Under the pieces are notes generated by a model. That model searched no databases. It was not told the origin of the DNA and saw only the letters and a program-made list of their open reading frames with translations. Positions 50,242 to 59,669 of a DNA stretch of 64,000 bases are shown in pieces (the first letter of the stretch is position 1; each line of letters opens with the position of its first letter). Source of the DNA: Afipia massiliensis (lineage in GTDB: Bacteria; Pseudomonadota; Alphaproteobacteria; Rhizobiales; Xanthobacteraceae); the NCBI RefSeq assembly GCF_001006325.2, contig NZ_LBIA02000001.1, positions 931,501-995,500 of the forward strand, in the 5' to 3' direction. The position numbers and the translations under genes are program-made.

Positions 50242-51471
50242 ATGTTATCCAAGCTCAAGCTCAACGTAGCAGCAGTGTCGGCTGTCGCCGCGCTCGCGAT
50301 GACGAGCGGCCACGCGCTCGCGCAAAAAAAGTACGACACCGGCGCAACCGATACCGAAATCAAGATCGGCAATATCATGCCCTACAGCGGTCCTGCGTCC
50401 GCGTACGGCGTCATCGGGAAGATGGAAGAAGCCTACTTCAAGATGATCAACGAGCAGGGCGGCATCAACGGCCGCAAGATCACCTTCATCACCTATGACG
50501 ATGGCTACAGCCCTCCGAAGGCGGTGGAACAGGCCCGTAAGCTGGTCGAGAGCGACGAAGTCCTGCTCGTGTTCGGGCCGCTCGGCACCCCGTCGAATTC
50601 CGCGATCCAGAAGTACCTGAACGCGAAGAAGGTGCCGCAGCTGTTCGTGGCCACCGGCGCCACCAAATTCGGCGAACCTAAGGAATTCCCCTGGACCATG
50701 GGCTGGCAGCCGGCCTACCAGAGCGAAAGCCGCGTCTACGCCAAGCATCTGCTCGCAACCAAGCCGGACGCCAAGATCGCGGTGATGTATCAGAACGACG
50801 ACTTCGGCAAGGACATGCTCAAGGGCCTGAAGGACGGTCTCGGCGCCAAGGCGTCCCAGATCATCGCCGAAGACAGCTATGAAGTGTCCGAGCCGACCAT
50901 CGACTCGCACATCATCAAGCTGAAGGCCACCGGCGCGGACGTCTTCGTCAGCTTCACGACGCCGAAGTTCGCAGCTCAGGCGATCAAGAAGGTCGCGGAA
51001 CTTCAATGGAAGCCGATGTACATCCAGAGCAACGTCGGCGCATCGGTCGGCAGCGTGCTCAAGCCGGCCGGCTTCGAGAACGCGCAAGGCATCCTGACGG
51101 CGCTCTACGCCAAGGACGGTGCGGATTCCCAGTGGGACAACGACGATGGCATGAAGAAATTCTACGCCTTCCTCGCCAAGTACGCGCCGGACATGAACAA
51201 GACCGATGGTTCGGTCGTCTATGGCTACGGCCAGGCGCAGACCCTGGTTCAGGTTCTGAAGCAGGCAGGCGACAACCTGACCCGCGAGAACATCATGAAA
51301 CAGGCCGCAAGCCTGAAGGACTTCACCCCCGACACCCTGCTGCCGGGCGTGAAGATCAACACCAGCGCGACCGACTTCTATCCCATCGATCAACTGCAGA
51401 TCGCCCGTTTCAAGGGCGAGAAGTATGAGCAGATCGGCCCGGTCATCACCGGCGGAATGGGCGGCAGCTAA
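50242..51471 (+). CDS. Liv-type substrate-binding protein, paralogue 1
   Basis: This 409-residue periplasmic type I binding protein has signal peptide MLSKLKLNVAAVSAVAALAM (cut after HALAQ). The mature start is KKYDTGATDTEIKIGNIMPY, with SGPASAYGVIGK and DDGYSPPKAVEQARKLVES. It feeds the LivHMGF complex upstream. Two paralogues of exactly the same length follow; all three share most residues but differ in the hinge and pocket regions, for example LFVATGATKFGEPKEFP here against TKWNDPKDFP. It has its own terminator at 51509-51539. Confidence 0.95.
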   Translation: MLSKLKLNVAAVSAVAALAMTSGHALAQKKYDTGATDTEIKIGNIMPYSGPASAYGVIGKMEEAYFKMINEQGGINGRKITFITYDDGYSPPKAVEQARKLVESDEVLLVFGPLGTPSNSAIQKYLNAKKVPQLFVATGATKFGEPKEFPWTMGWQPAYQSESRVYAKHLLATKPDAKIAVMYQNDDFGKDMLKGLKDGLGAKASQIIAEDSYEVSEPTIDSHIIKLKATGADVFVSFTTPKFAAQAIKKVAELQWKPMYIQSNVGASVGSVLKPAGFENAQGILTALYAKDGADSQWDNDDGMKKFYAFLAKYAPDMNKTDGSVVYGYGQAQTLVQVLKQAGDNLTRENIMKQAASLKDFTPDTLLPGVKINTSATDFYPIDQLQIARFKGEKYEQIGPVITGGMGGS

Positions 51472-51508
51472 ACCTCCCGCGCCGCTGAAGATTACAAATC
51501 GGCAACAA

Positions 51509-51539
51509 GCCCTCCGCGACACCGTCGCGGAGGGCTTTT
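51509..51539 (+). terminator. Terminator of binding-protein gene 1
   Basis: GCCCTCCGCGAC, loop ACC, GTCGCGGAGGGC (51509-51535), then TTTT. Confidence 0.88.
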
Positions 51540-51736
51540 CGTTGAACGGGTCGCAAAGGTGCTCCAAGGGTGCCGACATTTTCGGCACGACGCCGAAGCT
51601 CCTGCACGGCGAATCGGCGCTGGATAACGCCGCGCGCCGCATGACCTTCGCGCGTCCGCTCTTCGCACTGCGAAAGCAGGCCTTATTGGTTAATCACCCT
51701 GCCCTGTATTTCGCCTAATGAAACATGAAGACGTTT

Positions 51737-51759
51737 AAAGCCTGCGGCAGAGGGCTTTT
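51737..51759 (+). terminator. Second hairpin upstream of binding-protein gene 2
   Basis: AAAGCC, 10-nt loop, GGCTTTT. A weak 6-bp stem with a short T-run, about 100 nt before gene 2. Confidence 0.4.
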
Positions 51760-51774
51760 CATTGAATGAGCCCC

Positions 51775-51791
51775 GCAAAGGGTATTGAATA
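51775..51791 (+). promoter_or_regulatory. Conserved element upstream of binding-protein gene 2
   Basis: GCAAAGGGTATTGAATA, ending 71 nt before the ATG. An almost identical element (GCAAACGGTATTGAATA) stands at 53176-53192, ending 72 nt before gene 3. A shared promoter or leader element is likely. Confidence 0.5.
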
Positions 51792-51861
51792 TCGTCGAGC
51801 CGCAAAGAGCTTCAAATCAAAAAAATAAACGAGGACACAAACACGATCCAAGGAGGAACGT

Positions 51862-53091
51862 ATGGTTATTTCCACATCTCGACTTGCGACTTTTTCGGCT
51901 GCGATCGCGATCGTCGCCGCGACAAGCAGCAACGCACTGGCCCAGAAAAAGTACGACACCGGCGCATCCGATACCGAGATCAAGATCGGCAACATCATGC
52001 CCTACAGCGGACCGGCCTCCGCATACGGCGTCATCGGAAAATCCGAACAGGCCTACTTCAACAAGATCAATGCCGAAGGCGGCATCAACGGCCGCAAGAT
52101 CACCTTCATCTCGTATGACGACGGCTACTCGCCGCCGAAGGCTGTCGAGCAGGCCCGCAAGCTGGTCGAAAGCGATGAGGTGCTGTTGGTCTACGGACCG
52201 CTCGGTACGCCGTCGAACTCGGCGATCCAGAAATACCTGAACGCCAAGAAAGTGCCGCAACTGTTCGTCGCCACCGGCGCGACCAAGTGGAACGACCCGA
52301 AGGACTTCCCCTGGACCATGGGCTGGCAGCCCAACTACCAGAGCGAGGGCCGGATCTACGCGAGCTACCTGATGAAGCAAAAGCCGAACGCCAAGATCGG
52401 CATCCTTTTTCAGAACGACGACTACGGCAAAGACTACCTCAAGGGCATCAAGGACGGCCTCGGCACCAAGGGTGCTTCGATGATCGTCGCGGAAGAACCC
52501 TATGAGACCAGCGTGCCCACCATCGACTCGCAGGTCGTCGCCCTGAAGTCGAAGGGTGTCGATGTGTTCATCAGCATCACGACGCCGAAGTTCGCCGCCC
52601 AGTCGATCAAGAAGGTCGCGGAGCTTCAGTGGAAGCCGCTGTTCATCCTCAACAACGTCTCGGCGTCGGTCGGCTCGGTGATCAAGCCCGCCGGTTTCGA
52701 GAATTCGCAGGACATCATCTCGGCGGCCTACGCCAAGGATCCGACCGATCCGCAGTGGAAGGACGACAAGGGAATGAAGGACTTCGACGCCTTCCTCCTG
52801 AAGTACTTCCCCGAGGCGAACCGGACCGACGGCTCGGTGATCTACGGCTACAACTCGGCCCAGACCCTGGTTCATGTCCTCAAGGCCTGCGGTGACAATC
52901 TCACCCGCGAGAATGTCATGAAGCAGGCGGCCAGCATCAAGAACCTGGAACTCGGCGGCTTGCTGCCGGGCGTCAAGATCAACACCAGCGCCACCGATTT
53001 CGCCCCGATCAGCCAGATGCAGATGATGAAGTTCAAGGGCGAGACCTGGGAGCGGTTCGGCGAGATCCTGAGCGGCGACGTCGGCGGCTAG
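51862..53091 (+). CDS. Liv-type substrate-binding protein, paralogue 2
   Basis: This 409-residue periplasmic protein has signal MVISTSRLATFSAAIAIVAA (cut after NALAQ) and mature start KKYDTGASDTEIKIGNIMPY. It has an excellent RBS, AAGGAGGAACGT. It shares the layout of paralogues 1 and 3 and is closer to paralogue 3 (for example VAEEPYETSVPTIDSQVVAL in both). The separate promoter element, RBS and terminator suggest that it is expressed independently of its neighbours. Confidence 0.95.
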   Translation: MVISTSRLATFSAAIAIVAATSSNALAQKKYDTGASDTEIKIGNIMPYSGPASAYGVIGKSEQAYFNKINAEGGINGRKITFISYDDGYSPPKAVEQARKLVESDEVLLVYGPLGTPSNSAIQKYLNAKKVPQLFVATGATKWNDPKDFPWTMGWQPNYQSEGRIYASYLMKQKPNAKIGILFQNDDYGKDYLKGIKDGLGTKGASMIVAEEPYETSVPTIDSQVVALKSKGVDVFISITTPKFAAQSIKKVAELQWKPLFILNNVSASVGSVIKPAGFENSQDIISAAYAKDPTDPQWKDDKGMKDFDAFLLKYFPEANRTDGSVIYGYNSAQTLVHVLKACGDNLTRENVMKQAASIKNLELGGLLPGVKINTSATDFAPISQMQMMKFKGETWERFGEILSGDVGG

Positions 53092-53112
53092 TTCGCCCTC
53101 GCGACAACAATT

Positions 53113-53139
53113 ACCCCCTGCGGCACAACCGCAGGGGGT
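53113..53139 (+). terminator. Terminator of binding-protein gene 2
   Basis: ACCCCCTGCGG, loop CACAA, CCGCAGGGGGT, only a short T-run follows. Confidence 0.75.
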
Positions 53140-53175
53140 TCGTCAATTCAATGCCATTTTGTTTGAACCACTCCG

Positions 53176-53192
53176 GCAAACGGTATTGAATA
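53176..53192 (+). promoter_or_regulatory. Conserved element upstream of binding-protein gene 3
   Basis: GCAAACGGTATTGAATA, one base different from the element before gene 2 (51775-51791) and at almost the same distance from the start codon. A small hairpin (GAGGC/GCCTC) follows at about 53199. Confidence 0.5.
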
Positions 53193-53263
53193 CCTGCGAG
53201 GCTAAAAGGCCTCCGGGGAACTACCCTCAAGCATCAAAAAAACTAGGTCAGGAAACATAAAAA

Positions 53264-54493
53264 ATGTCCGTCAAAAAATTCAACCCCTTAGTCTTGCTCG
53301 CTACCGTCGCGGCCTTCGCGGCGACGAGCGGCAGTGCGCTGGCGCAGAAAAAATACGACACCGGCGCGAACGACACCGAGATCAAGATCGGCAGCATCAT
53401 GCCCTACAGCGGCCCCGCCTCCGCCTACGGCATCATCGGCAAGACCCAGGCGGCCTATTTCAACAAGATCAACGCCGAAGGCGGCATCAATGGCCGCAAG
53501 ATCAATTTCATTTCCTATGACGACGGCTACAGCCCGCCCAAGGCCGTGGAGCAGGCGCGCAAGCTGGTCGAAAGCGATGAAGTTCTGCTGATCTTCAACT
53601 CGCTCGGCACGCCGTCGAACACGGCGATCCAGAAATACATGAACGCCAAGAAGGTGCCGCAGCTGTTCGTCGCCACCGGCGCAACCAAATGGAACGACCC
53701 GAAGAACTTTCCATGGACCATGGGCTGGCAGCCCAACTACCAGAGCGAAGGCGTCATCTACGCGAAGTACCTGATGAAGGAAAAGCCGAACGGCAAGATC
53801 GGAATTCTTTATCAGAACGACGACTTCGGTAAGGACGTGCTCAAGGGTCTGAAGGACGGTCTCGGAGCCAAGGGCGCTTCGATGATCATCGCGGAAGAAC
53901 CTTACGAGACATCCGTCCCGACGATCGACTCGCAGGTCGTGGCGCTGAAATCCAAGGGCGCTGATGTTTTCGTCAGCATCACCACGCCGAAGTTCGGCGC
54001 GCAGTCGATCAAGAAAGTCGCAGAGCTCGGATGGAAGCCGCTGTTCATCCTGAACAACGTCGCCTCGTCCACTGGATCGGTGATCAAGCCGGCCGGTTTC
54101 GACAATGCGCAGGGCGTGATCTCCGCGACCTACGGCAAGGACCCGACCGATCCGCAGTGGAAGGACGATCCGGGCGTGAAGAACTTCGATGCGTTCCTCG
54201 CGAAGTACTTCCCGGAAGCCAACCGCGCCGACAGTTCGGTCGCGTACGGTTACAGCTCCGCGCAGACGATGGTGCACGTGCTGAAGGCATGCGGTGACAA
54301 TCTCACCCGCGAGAACGTCATGAAGCAGGCCGCCAGCATCAAGGGCGTTCAGCAGGAGATGGGCTTGCCCGGCATCACGCTGAACACCAGCGCGACCGAC
54401 TTCGCTCCGATCGAGCAGTTGCAGATGATGAAGTTCACGGGCGAGCGCTGGCAGCTGTTCGGCCCGATCATCAGCGGCGAGATCGGCGGCTGA
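53264..54493 (+). CDS. Liv-type substrate-binding protein, paralogue 3
   Basis: This 409-residue periplasmic protein has signal MSVKKFNPLVLLATVAAFAA (cut after SALAQ) and mature start KKYDTGANDTEIKIGSIMPY. Where paralogues 1 and 2 have LVFGPLGTPSNSAI or LVYGPLGTPSNSAI this one has LIFNSLGTPSNTAI, a change in the likely ligand pocket. It is the last gene of the importer group and is followed by a strong terminator. Confidence 0.95.
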   Translation: MSVKKFNPLVLLATVAAFAATSGSALAQKKYDTGANDTEIKIGSIMPYSGPASAYGIIGKTQAAYFNKINAEGGINGRKINFISYDDGYSPPKAVEQARKLVESDEVLLIFNSLGTPSNTAIQKYMNAKKVPQLFVATGATKWNDPKNFPWTMGWQPNYQSEGVIYAKYLMKEKPNGKIGILYQNDDFGKDVLKGLKDGLGAKGASMIIAEEPYETSVPTIDSQVVALKSKGADVFVSITTPKFGAQSIKKVAELGWKPLFILNNVASSTGSVIKPAGFDNAQGVISATYGKDPTDPQWKDDPGVKNFDAFLAKYFPEANRADSSVAYGYSSAQTMVHVLKACGDNLTRENVMKQAASIKGVQQEMGLPGITLNTSATDFAPIEQLQMMKFTGERWQLFGPIISGEIGG

Positions 54494-54579
54494 CGACCAA
54501 CTCGCGCGGACGGGAGCCGGATTTCCAAATCTGAAATCCGGTTTCCCCGCCCTGCACGGGCAGATCTGAAAATATTTCC

Positions 54580-54610
54580 GCCCTCCGCAATAACCTGCGG
54601 AGGGCCTTTT
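54580..54610 (+). terminator. Terminator of binding-protein gene 3
   Basis: GCCCTCCGCA, loop ATAACC, TGCGGAGGGC, then CTTTTA. The stem is close in sequence to that of binding-protein gene 1. Confidence 0.85.
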
Positions 54611-54663
54611 ATTGAACGGCCGATCATGTCATGTCTGGAGCCCGTCCAGAGCCACGCGATGAC

Positions 54664-55950
54664 ATGATGACCGACAGACGCCCTCTGCTGCGCGCGATCT
54701 TCGACGCCGCCGTCGCTGCGGCCCATCCGGATCGCATTCTTGCCGACCACCTGCCGCCACCGCCGGGCGGCCGCATCATCTGTCTCGCCGCGGGCAAGGC
54801 CGCGGGCGCGCTGGCCCATGCAGCGGAGCGCTATTACCTCGACGAAGGCCGCATCGATCCGGAACGGTTGTCGGGACTCGCCACCACGCGTCATGGCTAC
54901 GGCATGCCGACCCGGCGCATCGAAATCATTGAGGCCGGTCATCCGGTGCCCGACGAAGCGGGATTGAAGGCTGCCAGCCGGACGCTTGAAGTGGCGCAGA
55001 GCGCCGGCGCCGACGATCTCGTTCTGGTGCTATTGTCCGGCGGCGGTTCGGCAAATTGGGTCGCGCCGACAGACGGCATTTCGTTCGCGCAAAAGCAGGC
55101 GATGAACAAGAGCCTGTTGCGATCCGGCGCGCCAATCGGCGAAATGAACACCGTGCGCAAGCATCTGTCCCGCATCAAGGGCGGCAGACTGGCTCGCGCG
55201 GCCACCCCCGCGCAGATTCTGACGCTGGCGATTTCGGACGTGCCGTTCGACGATCCGGCAACCATCGCGTCCGGACCGACCGTGCCGGACACCACGACGC
55301 TGGCGGACGCCCGCGAGATTGTCGCCCGCTACGGCATCAAGGCGGACGATGCCGTGATCACCGCGTTGAACGATCCGCGCAACGAGAGTTGCAAGCCCGG
55401 CGACGCAGCTTTCGCGCGTTCGGACTTTCGGATCATCGCGCGGCCGCAGGAATCCCTCGATGCTGCGGTGGCCGTTGCACGAAACGCCGGATACGAGATC
55501 GTCGCACTCGGTGCAGATCTCGAGGGCGAAGCGCGCGACGTCGCCGCCACCCATGCGCGGATCGCGCTGAAGGCCCACGCCGAGGGAAAGAGGTTAGCCG
55601 TCCTCTCCGGCGGCGAACTCACCGTCACGGTGCGCGGCAACGGGCGCGGCGGCCCCAATCAGGAATACGTGCTCGCGCTCGCGAGCCTGTTTGCGGATAC
55701 ATCAGGCATTTCCGTGCTCGCGGGCGACACCGACGGTGCTGACGGCGGTGCGGGTCATCCGACCGACCCGGCCGGCGCGATCCTCGATCAGCGCACCTTC
55801 GCAAAGATCCGCGAGCTCAAGCTCGACCCGAGGGCGTTTCTCGACAACAACGACGCCACCGCGTTCTTCACCGCGACCGGCGATCTGCTCAATACCGGCC
55901 CGACGCTAACCAACGTCAACGACATTCGTATTATTCTGGTGGATCCGTAA
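54664..55950 (+). CDS. ttuD: Glycerate 2-kinase / hydroxypyruvate reductase-like (MOFRL family)
   Basis: This 428-residue member of the GckA/TtuD family has an N-terminal DUF4147 domain (IICLAAGKAAGALAHAAE, VLLSGGGSANWVAPTDGIS, EMNTVRKHLSRIKGGRLA) and a C-terminal MOFRL domain (LAVLSGGELTVTVRGNGRGG, ending in a DTDGADGG region). Such enzymes phosphorylate D-glycerate to 2-phosphoglycerate; older annotations call them hydroxypyruvate reductase. The ATG at 54664 (ATGATG) is preferred to one at 54631. It lies alone between the importer and the MarR gene. Confidence 0.92.
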   Translation: MMTDRRPLLRAIFDAAVAAAHPDRILADHLPPPPGGRIICLAAGKAAGALAHAAERYYLDEGRIDPERLSGLATTRHGYGMPTRRIEIIEAGHPVPDEAGLKAASRTLEVAQSAGADDLVLVLLSGGGSANWVAPTDGISFAQKQAMNKSLLRSGAPIGEMNTVRKHLSRIKGGRLARAATPAQILTLAISDVPFDDPATIASGPTVPDTTTLADAREIVARYGIKADDAVITALNDPRNESCKPGDAAFARSDFRIIARPQESLDAAVAVARNAGYEIVALGADLEGEARDVAATHARIALKAHAEGKRLAVLSGGELTVTVRGNGRGGPNQEYVLALASLFADTSGISVLAGDTDGADGGAGHPTDPAGAILDQRTFAKIRELKLDPRAFLDNNDATAFFTATGDLLNTGPTLTNVNDIRIILVDP

Positions 55951-55985
55951 TTCTGCATTTGAGTCCGCGATATCGCTTCAATTAC

Positions 55986-56106
55986 GATGTCGTCCCCGCG
56001 AAAGCGGGGACCCATAACCACCGCATCCTCGACCGAAAGCGGACGTTGAAGATGGTGCATAAATTTAACGACAGGGAGTATGGGTCTCCGCTTTCGCGGG
56101 GACGAC
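55986..56106. repeat. Palindromic intergenic repeat, family B, copy 4
   Basis: Arms GATGTCGTCCCCGCGAAAGC and GCTTTCGCGGGGACGAC; the inner sequence contains GACAGGGAGTATGGG, shared with the copy at 60427-60549. It separates the convergent ttuD and marR genes. Confidence 0.87.
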
Positions 56107-56138
56107 GAGAAGAAAATCACGTGGGACACAAGGAGCCC

Positions 56139-56672
56139 CTAAAACTCCCGCGCGATCTTGCCCAGCATCGTCAGCAGCAGGTCGCGGTTGTGATCGCCGA
56201 GCAATTCCCTGAGCCGGGCTTCGTGTCGCGCCTCGATCAGCTTTCGCGCCCGCGACAGAACCGCGCGGCCTTTTTCGGTCAACCGCAGGATATGCGAGCG
56301 GCGGTCGTTGCTGGACCGGCTCCGCGCACACAGATCGCGGCTTTCCAGTTCATCCAGCAAAGCCACGAAATTCGGCCGCAGGATCCCGAGCGTCGAGGCA
56401 ATCTCGGTCTGGTTGCGCCCCGGATTGGTCTCCACCAGCATCAGGACGGAAAACTGCGCCGGGGTCAGTTGCAGCGGCGCGACGCAGCGGATGAAATCCT
56501 CGAAAATCCGCAGTTGCGCGCGCTTGAGCGAATAGCCCAGGAACTCGGACAGGTCGCCGACCTGGACCGCCTCCGCGGGGGGCGCGGGGCGTGGCGCCGG
56601 ACGTGATGCCGGGCGCGTCGGCCGCTTCCTGGCTTTCGCCGCACCGGCTCTCGCGGTCCTGGAAACAGCCAT
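56139..56672 (-). CDS. MarR-family transcriptional regulator
   Basis: This 177-residue regulator has a basic, Pro/Ala-rich N-terminal extension of about 35 residues, then a MarR winged helix: TPAQFSVLMLVETNPGRNQT, EIASTLGILRPNFVALLDEL and the wing RSSNDRRSHILRLTEKG. It diverges from the second Liv-type importer, so it probably represses that operon until an aromatic acid or CoA ester binds. Its gene is followed by a palindromic repeat. Confidence 0.93.
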   Translation of the reverse strand: MAVSRTARAGAAKARKRPTRPASRPAPRPAPPAEAVQVGDLSEFLGYSLKRAQLRIFEDFIRCVAPLQLTPAQFSVLMLVETNPGRNQTEIASTLGILRPNFVALLDELESRDLCARSRSSNDRRSHILRLTEKGRAVLSRARKLIEARHEARLRELLGDHNRDLLLTMLGKIAREF

Positions 56673-56747
56673 CGTGCGCTTCCCGTCGTCGGTTGTTATA
56701 AGGTCGCCTCGAATGGCTGGAGCCGACCGGGCTTGTGATTATACTCG

Positions 56748-56758
56748 ATAATTGTTAT
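56748..56758. promoter_or_regulatory. Candidate MarR operator
   Basis: ATAA-TTG-TTAT, a short palindrome in the 180-nt gap between marR and livH2; the motif TTGTTAT recurs at 56693-56699 near the marR start. The site is AT-rich in an otherwise GC-rich gap. Confidence 0.4.
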
Positions 56759-56852
56759 GAAACATATCAAATACCGATGGCGGAATTCAACCGCCGCTTT
56801 TGGTGCCGGCGGACCCTTCCATCCGCATGTGCGCGTTGCGTGAGGGGACGCC

Positions 56853-57893
56853 TTGGATAGCACGATCCTTCTGTTCCTGCTGCAGGACGGAATAACCAGC
56901 GGCGCGATCTACGCGCTGCTCGGGCTTGCGCTCGTGCTGGTGTTCGCGGTGACCCGCGTCATTCTGATCCCGCAGGGCGAATTCATCACCTTCGGCGCGC
57001 TGACCTACGCCACGCTGGCCACCGGCAAGGTGCCGGGCACAGCACTGCTGGCGCTCGGCATGGGCGTCGTCGCCTTCTGCTTCGATATGGTGTCCGGCCG
57101 CAACGTCATGAGCGTACAGCGGTTGCTGCGGTCGCTGGCGCTGAACATCCTGCTGCCGCTGGCGATCTGGGGCGTTGCCGTGATGATGGCGGGGCGACAG
57201 AACAGCGTTGCCATCAATTTCCTGCTGTCAATCGTGATCGTCGCGCCGATCGGTCTTTATCTCTACCGCATCGCCTACCAGCCGATCGCGCATGCCTCCG
57301 TGCTGGTGCTGCTGATCGCATCGGTCGGCATGCATCTAGCCCTGCAGGGTCTGGGCCTCGTGTTCTTCGGTCCGGAAGGCTTGCGCGCGCCGGCGATTTC
57401 GGCGGCCGCTTTCACGATTGGCCCGTTGCGGTTCACCGGCCAGAGCATCGGCATCTACGCCATCACCATCCTGCTGATCGTCGGGCTTTGGCTGCTGTTC
57501 GGCTACACACTTTACGGCAAGGCGCTGCGCGCCACCGCGGTCAACCGCCTTGGCGCGCGCATCGTCGGCATCCGCACCACGCTGTCCGGGCAGGTCGCGT
57601 TCCTGCTCGCCGCCGTGATCGGCACGATCTCCGGAATTCTGATCGTCCCGATCACCACGATCTATTACGACACCGGATTCCTGATCGGCCTGAAAGGCTT
57701 CGTCGCCGCCATCATCGGCGGCCTCGTGAGCTATCCCCTCACCGCCGCCGCCGCTCTGGTGGTCGGCATCGTCGAAGCGTTCTCGTCGTTCTATGCCAGC
57801 AATTTCAAGGAGGTCATCGTCTTCACGCTGCTGCTGCCGGTCCTGATCCTGCGCTCGCTGGCGTCGCCAGAGGTCGAAGAGGAAGAGGACTAA
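56853..57893 (+). CDS. livH: Liv-type ABC transporter permease (LivH), second system
   Basis: This 346-residue permease starts at TTG 56853, with the RBS GAGGGG at 56842-56847. It begins [20 protein letters not shown]. The LivH pattern [20 protein letters not shown], coupling region [20 protein letters not shown] and [20 protein letters not shown] are visible. It is about 50 residues longer than the first LivH because of extra TM material at residues 75-130. It ends just before the fused permease-ATPase gene. Confidence 0.92.
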   Translation: MDSTILLFLLQDGITSGAIYALLGLALVLVFAVTRVILIPQGEFITFGALTYATLATGKVPGTALLALGMGVVAFCFDMVSGRNVMSVQRLLRSLALNILLPLAIWGVAVMMAGRQNSVAINFLLSIVIVAPIGLYLYRIAYQPIAHASVLVLLIASVGMHLALQGLGLVFFGPEGLRAPAISAAAFTIGPLRFTGQSIGIYAITILLIVGLWLLFGYTLYGKALRATAVNRLGARIVGIRTTLSGQVAFLLAAVIGTISGILIVPITTIYYDTGFLIGLKGFVAAIIGGLVSYPLTAAAALVVGIVEAFSSFYASNFKEVIVFTLLLPVLILRSLASPEVEEEED

Positions 57894-57896
57894 GTG

Positions 57897-59669
57897 ATGG
57901 CGCAGCGTTGGGGCATGATCGTATTTGCGCTGGTGATGGCGGTGATTCCGTTCATTCCCGGCATGCCGCCGTTCTGGATCGTGCTGCTCGACAACATCGG
58001 GCTTGCCGCTCTGGTGGCGATGGGCCTCGTGCTGCTGACCGGCGTCGGCGGCCTCACCTCGTTCGGCCAGGCCGCGTTCTGCGGCTTCGGCGCCTATACC
58101 ACTGCGATCCTCACCACCTCATACGGCGTGTCGCCGTGGCTGACATTGCCGCTGTCGCTGATCGTCAGCGGCGTCGCCGCCGTGATCCTCGGCCTGATCA
58201 CCGTGCGCCTGTCCGGTCACTACCTGCCGCTCGGCACCATCGCCTGGGGCATCAGCCTGTTCTATCTGTTCAGCAAGCTGGAGCTTGTCGGGCGCAATGA
58301 CGGCATTTCAGGAATTCCACCGCTCTCGATCGGCACGCTGCAATTCACCGATCCCGGCAAGATCTATTTCGCGATCTGGTTCGCGGTCATCCTCTGCGCG
58401 CTGCTGACGATGAACCTGCTTGATTCCCGCACCGGGCGCGCGATCCGCGCGCTGCGCCGCGGCCATATCGCGGCGGAAGCGTTCGGGGTGCAGACCGCGC
58501 GCGCCAAGCTGCTGGTCTTCATTTATGCCGCCGTGCTCGCCGGTCTCTCGGGGTGGCTCTACGCGCATTTCCAGCGCGCGGTGAACCCGACACCGTTCGG
58601 GCTAAATGCCGGCATCGAGTATCTGTTCATCGCGGTGGTCGGCGGCGCGGGTTACGTCTGGGGTGCGGTGCTCGGCGCCGGTGTCGTCGTCGTGCTCAAG
58701 GAATTCCTGCAGAGCTTCCTGCCGGTGGTGTTTCACGGATCAGCGCAGCTCGAGACGGTGATTTTCGGCATCCTGCTGGTGGTGCTGCTTCAGGTCGCGC
58801 CCGGCGGCATGTGGCCGCGCCTCGCTGCCCTGCTGAGGTTCAACGCCACAAAGCTTCCCACGCCAAAAGCGGCGGAGCCCCTGCCGCCGCGCAGCAAAGC
58901 CATCGCCACATCGGAAACGCTGCTCGACGTTCAGGCCGCGCGCAAGCAGTTCGGCGGCGTCATCGCCGTCAACGACGTCTCCTTCAATGTCAACGCGGGC
59001 GAGATCGTCGCCCTCATCGGGCCGAACGGCGCGGGCAAGAGTACCACCTTCAATCTCATTACCGGCGTGCTGCGCTCATCCGGCGGAACGATTTCCATCC
59101 TCGGCCACAACGTCGACAATGCCCCGCCGCAGGATATTGCCAAACTCGGCGTCGCCCGCACCTTCCAGCACGTCAAGCTCGTCCCCGACATGAGCGTGCT
59201 GGAGAACGTCGCCATCGGCACCCATTTGCGCGGCCACGCCGGCGCAATCGCGAGCATGCTGCGGCTGGACCGCAAGGACGAAGCCGCCCTCCTTGCTGAA
59301 GCCGCAAAGCAGATCGAGCGCGTCGGCCTCGGCGACCAGATGCATCAACTGGCGGGAAGTCTCTCGCTCGGCCAGCAACGCATCGTGGAAATCGCCCGCG
59401 CGCTCTGCGTCGATCCGATCCTGCTGCTGCTCGATGAGCCGGCAGCCGGACTGCGCCACATGGAAAAGCAGAAGCTGTCGTCGCTGCTGCGCCAGTTGCG
59501 CGCTGAGGGCATGTCGGTCCTGCTGGTCGAACACGACATGGGCTTCGTGATGGATATCGCGGACCGCATCGTCGTGCTGGAATTCGGCACCAAGATCGCC
59601 GAAGGCAAGCCCGCGGCCATCCGCGCCAACCCCGACGTGATCAAGGCCTATCTGGGGACCGCGTCATGA
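57897..59669 (+). CDS. Fused LivM-LivG: ABC permease plus ATP-binding protein
   Basis: This 590-residue protein joins a LivM permease (residues about 1-305, with [20 protein letters not shown] and [20 protein letters not shown]) to a LivG ATPase (about 335-590: Walker [10 protein letters not shown] near 375, [17 protein letters not shown], signature [15 protein letters not shown], Walker [16 protein letters not shown]). A linker of about 30 residues ([20 protein letters not shown]) connects them. Such fusions occur in several alphaproteobacteria and tie subunit ratios. ATG 57897 or the adjacent GTG 57894 may start it. It overlaps livF2 by 4 nt. Confidence 0.93.
   Translation: MAQRWGMIVFALVMAVIPFIPGMPPFWIVLLDNIGLAALVAMGLVLLTGVGGLTSFGQAAFCGFGAYTTAILTTSYGVSPWLTLPLSLIVSGVAAVILGLITVRLSGHYLPLGTIAWGISLFYLFSKLELVGRNDGISGIPPLSIGTLQFTDPGKIYFAIWFAVILCALLTMNLLDSRTGRAIRALRRGHIAAEAFGVQTARAKLLVFIYAAVLAGLSGWLYAHFQRAVNPTPFGLNAGIEYLFIAVVGGAGYVWGAVLGAGVVVVLKEFLQSFLPVVFHGSAQLETVIFGILLVVLLQVAPGGMWPRLAALLRFNATKLPTPKAAEPLPPRSKAIATSETLLDVQAARKQFGGVIAVNDVSFNVNAGEIVALIGPNGAGKSTTFNLITGVLRSSGGTISILGHNVDNAPPQDIAKLGVARTFQHVKLVPDMSVLENVAIGTHLRGHAGAIASMLRLDRKDEAALLAEAAKQIERVGLGDQMHQLAGSLSLGQQRIVEIARALCVDPILLLLDEPAAGLRHMEKQKLSSLLRQLRAEGMSVLLVEHDMGFVMDIADRIVVLEFGTKIAEGKPAAIRANPDVIKAYLGTAS

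Larger units (their letters stand above)
51472..51861. other. 390-nt spacer between binding-protein genes 1 and 2
   Basis: It holds two terminator-like hairpins (51509-51539 and 51737-51759), a hairpin GCCGACATTTTCGGC, and the conserved element 51775-51791 ahead of gene 2. Frames of up to about 97 codons cross it but look like nothing known and overlap the terminator, so I see no gene. Confidence 0.5.

Noticed and set aside
51545-51718. Small frame after binding-protein gene 1
   Set aside because: It overlaps the terminator, lacks an RBS and resembles nothing known.
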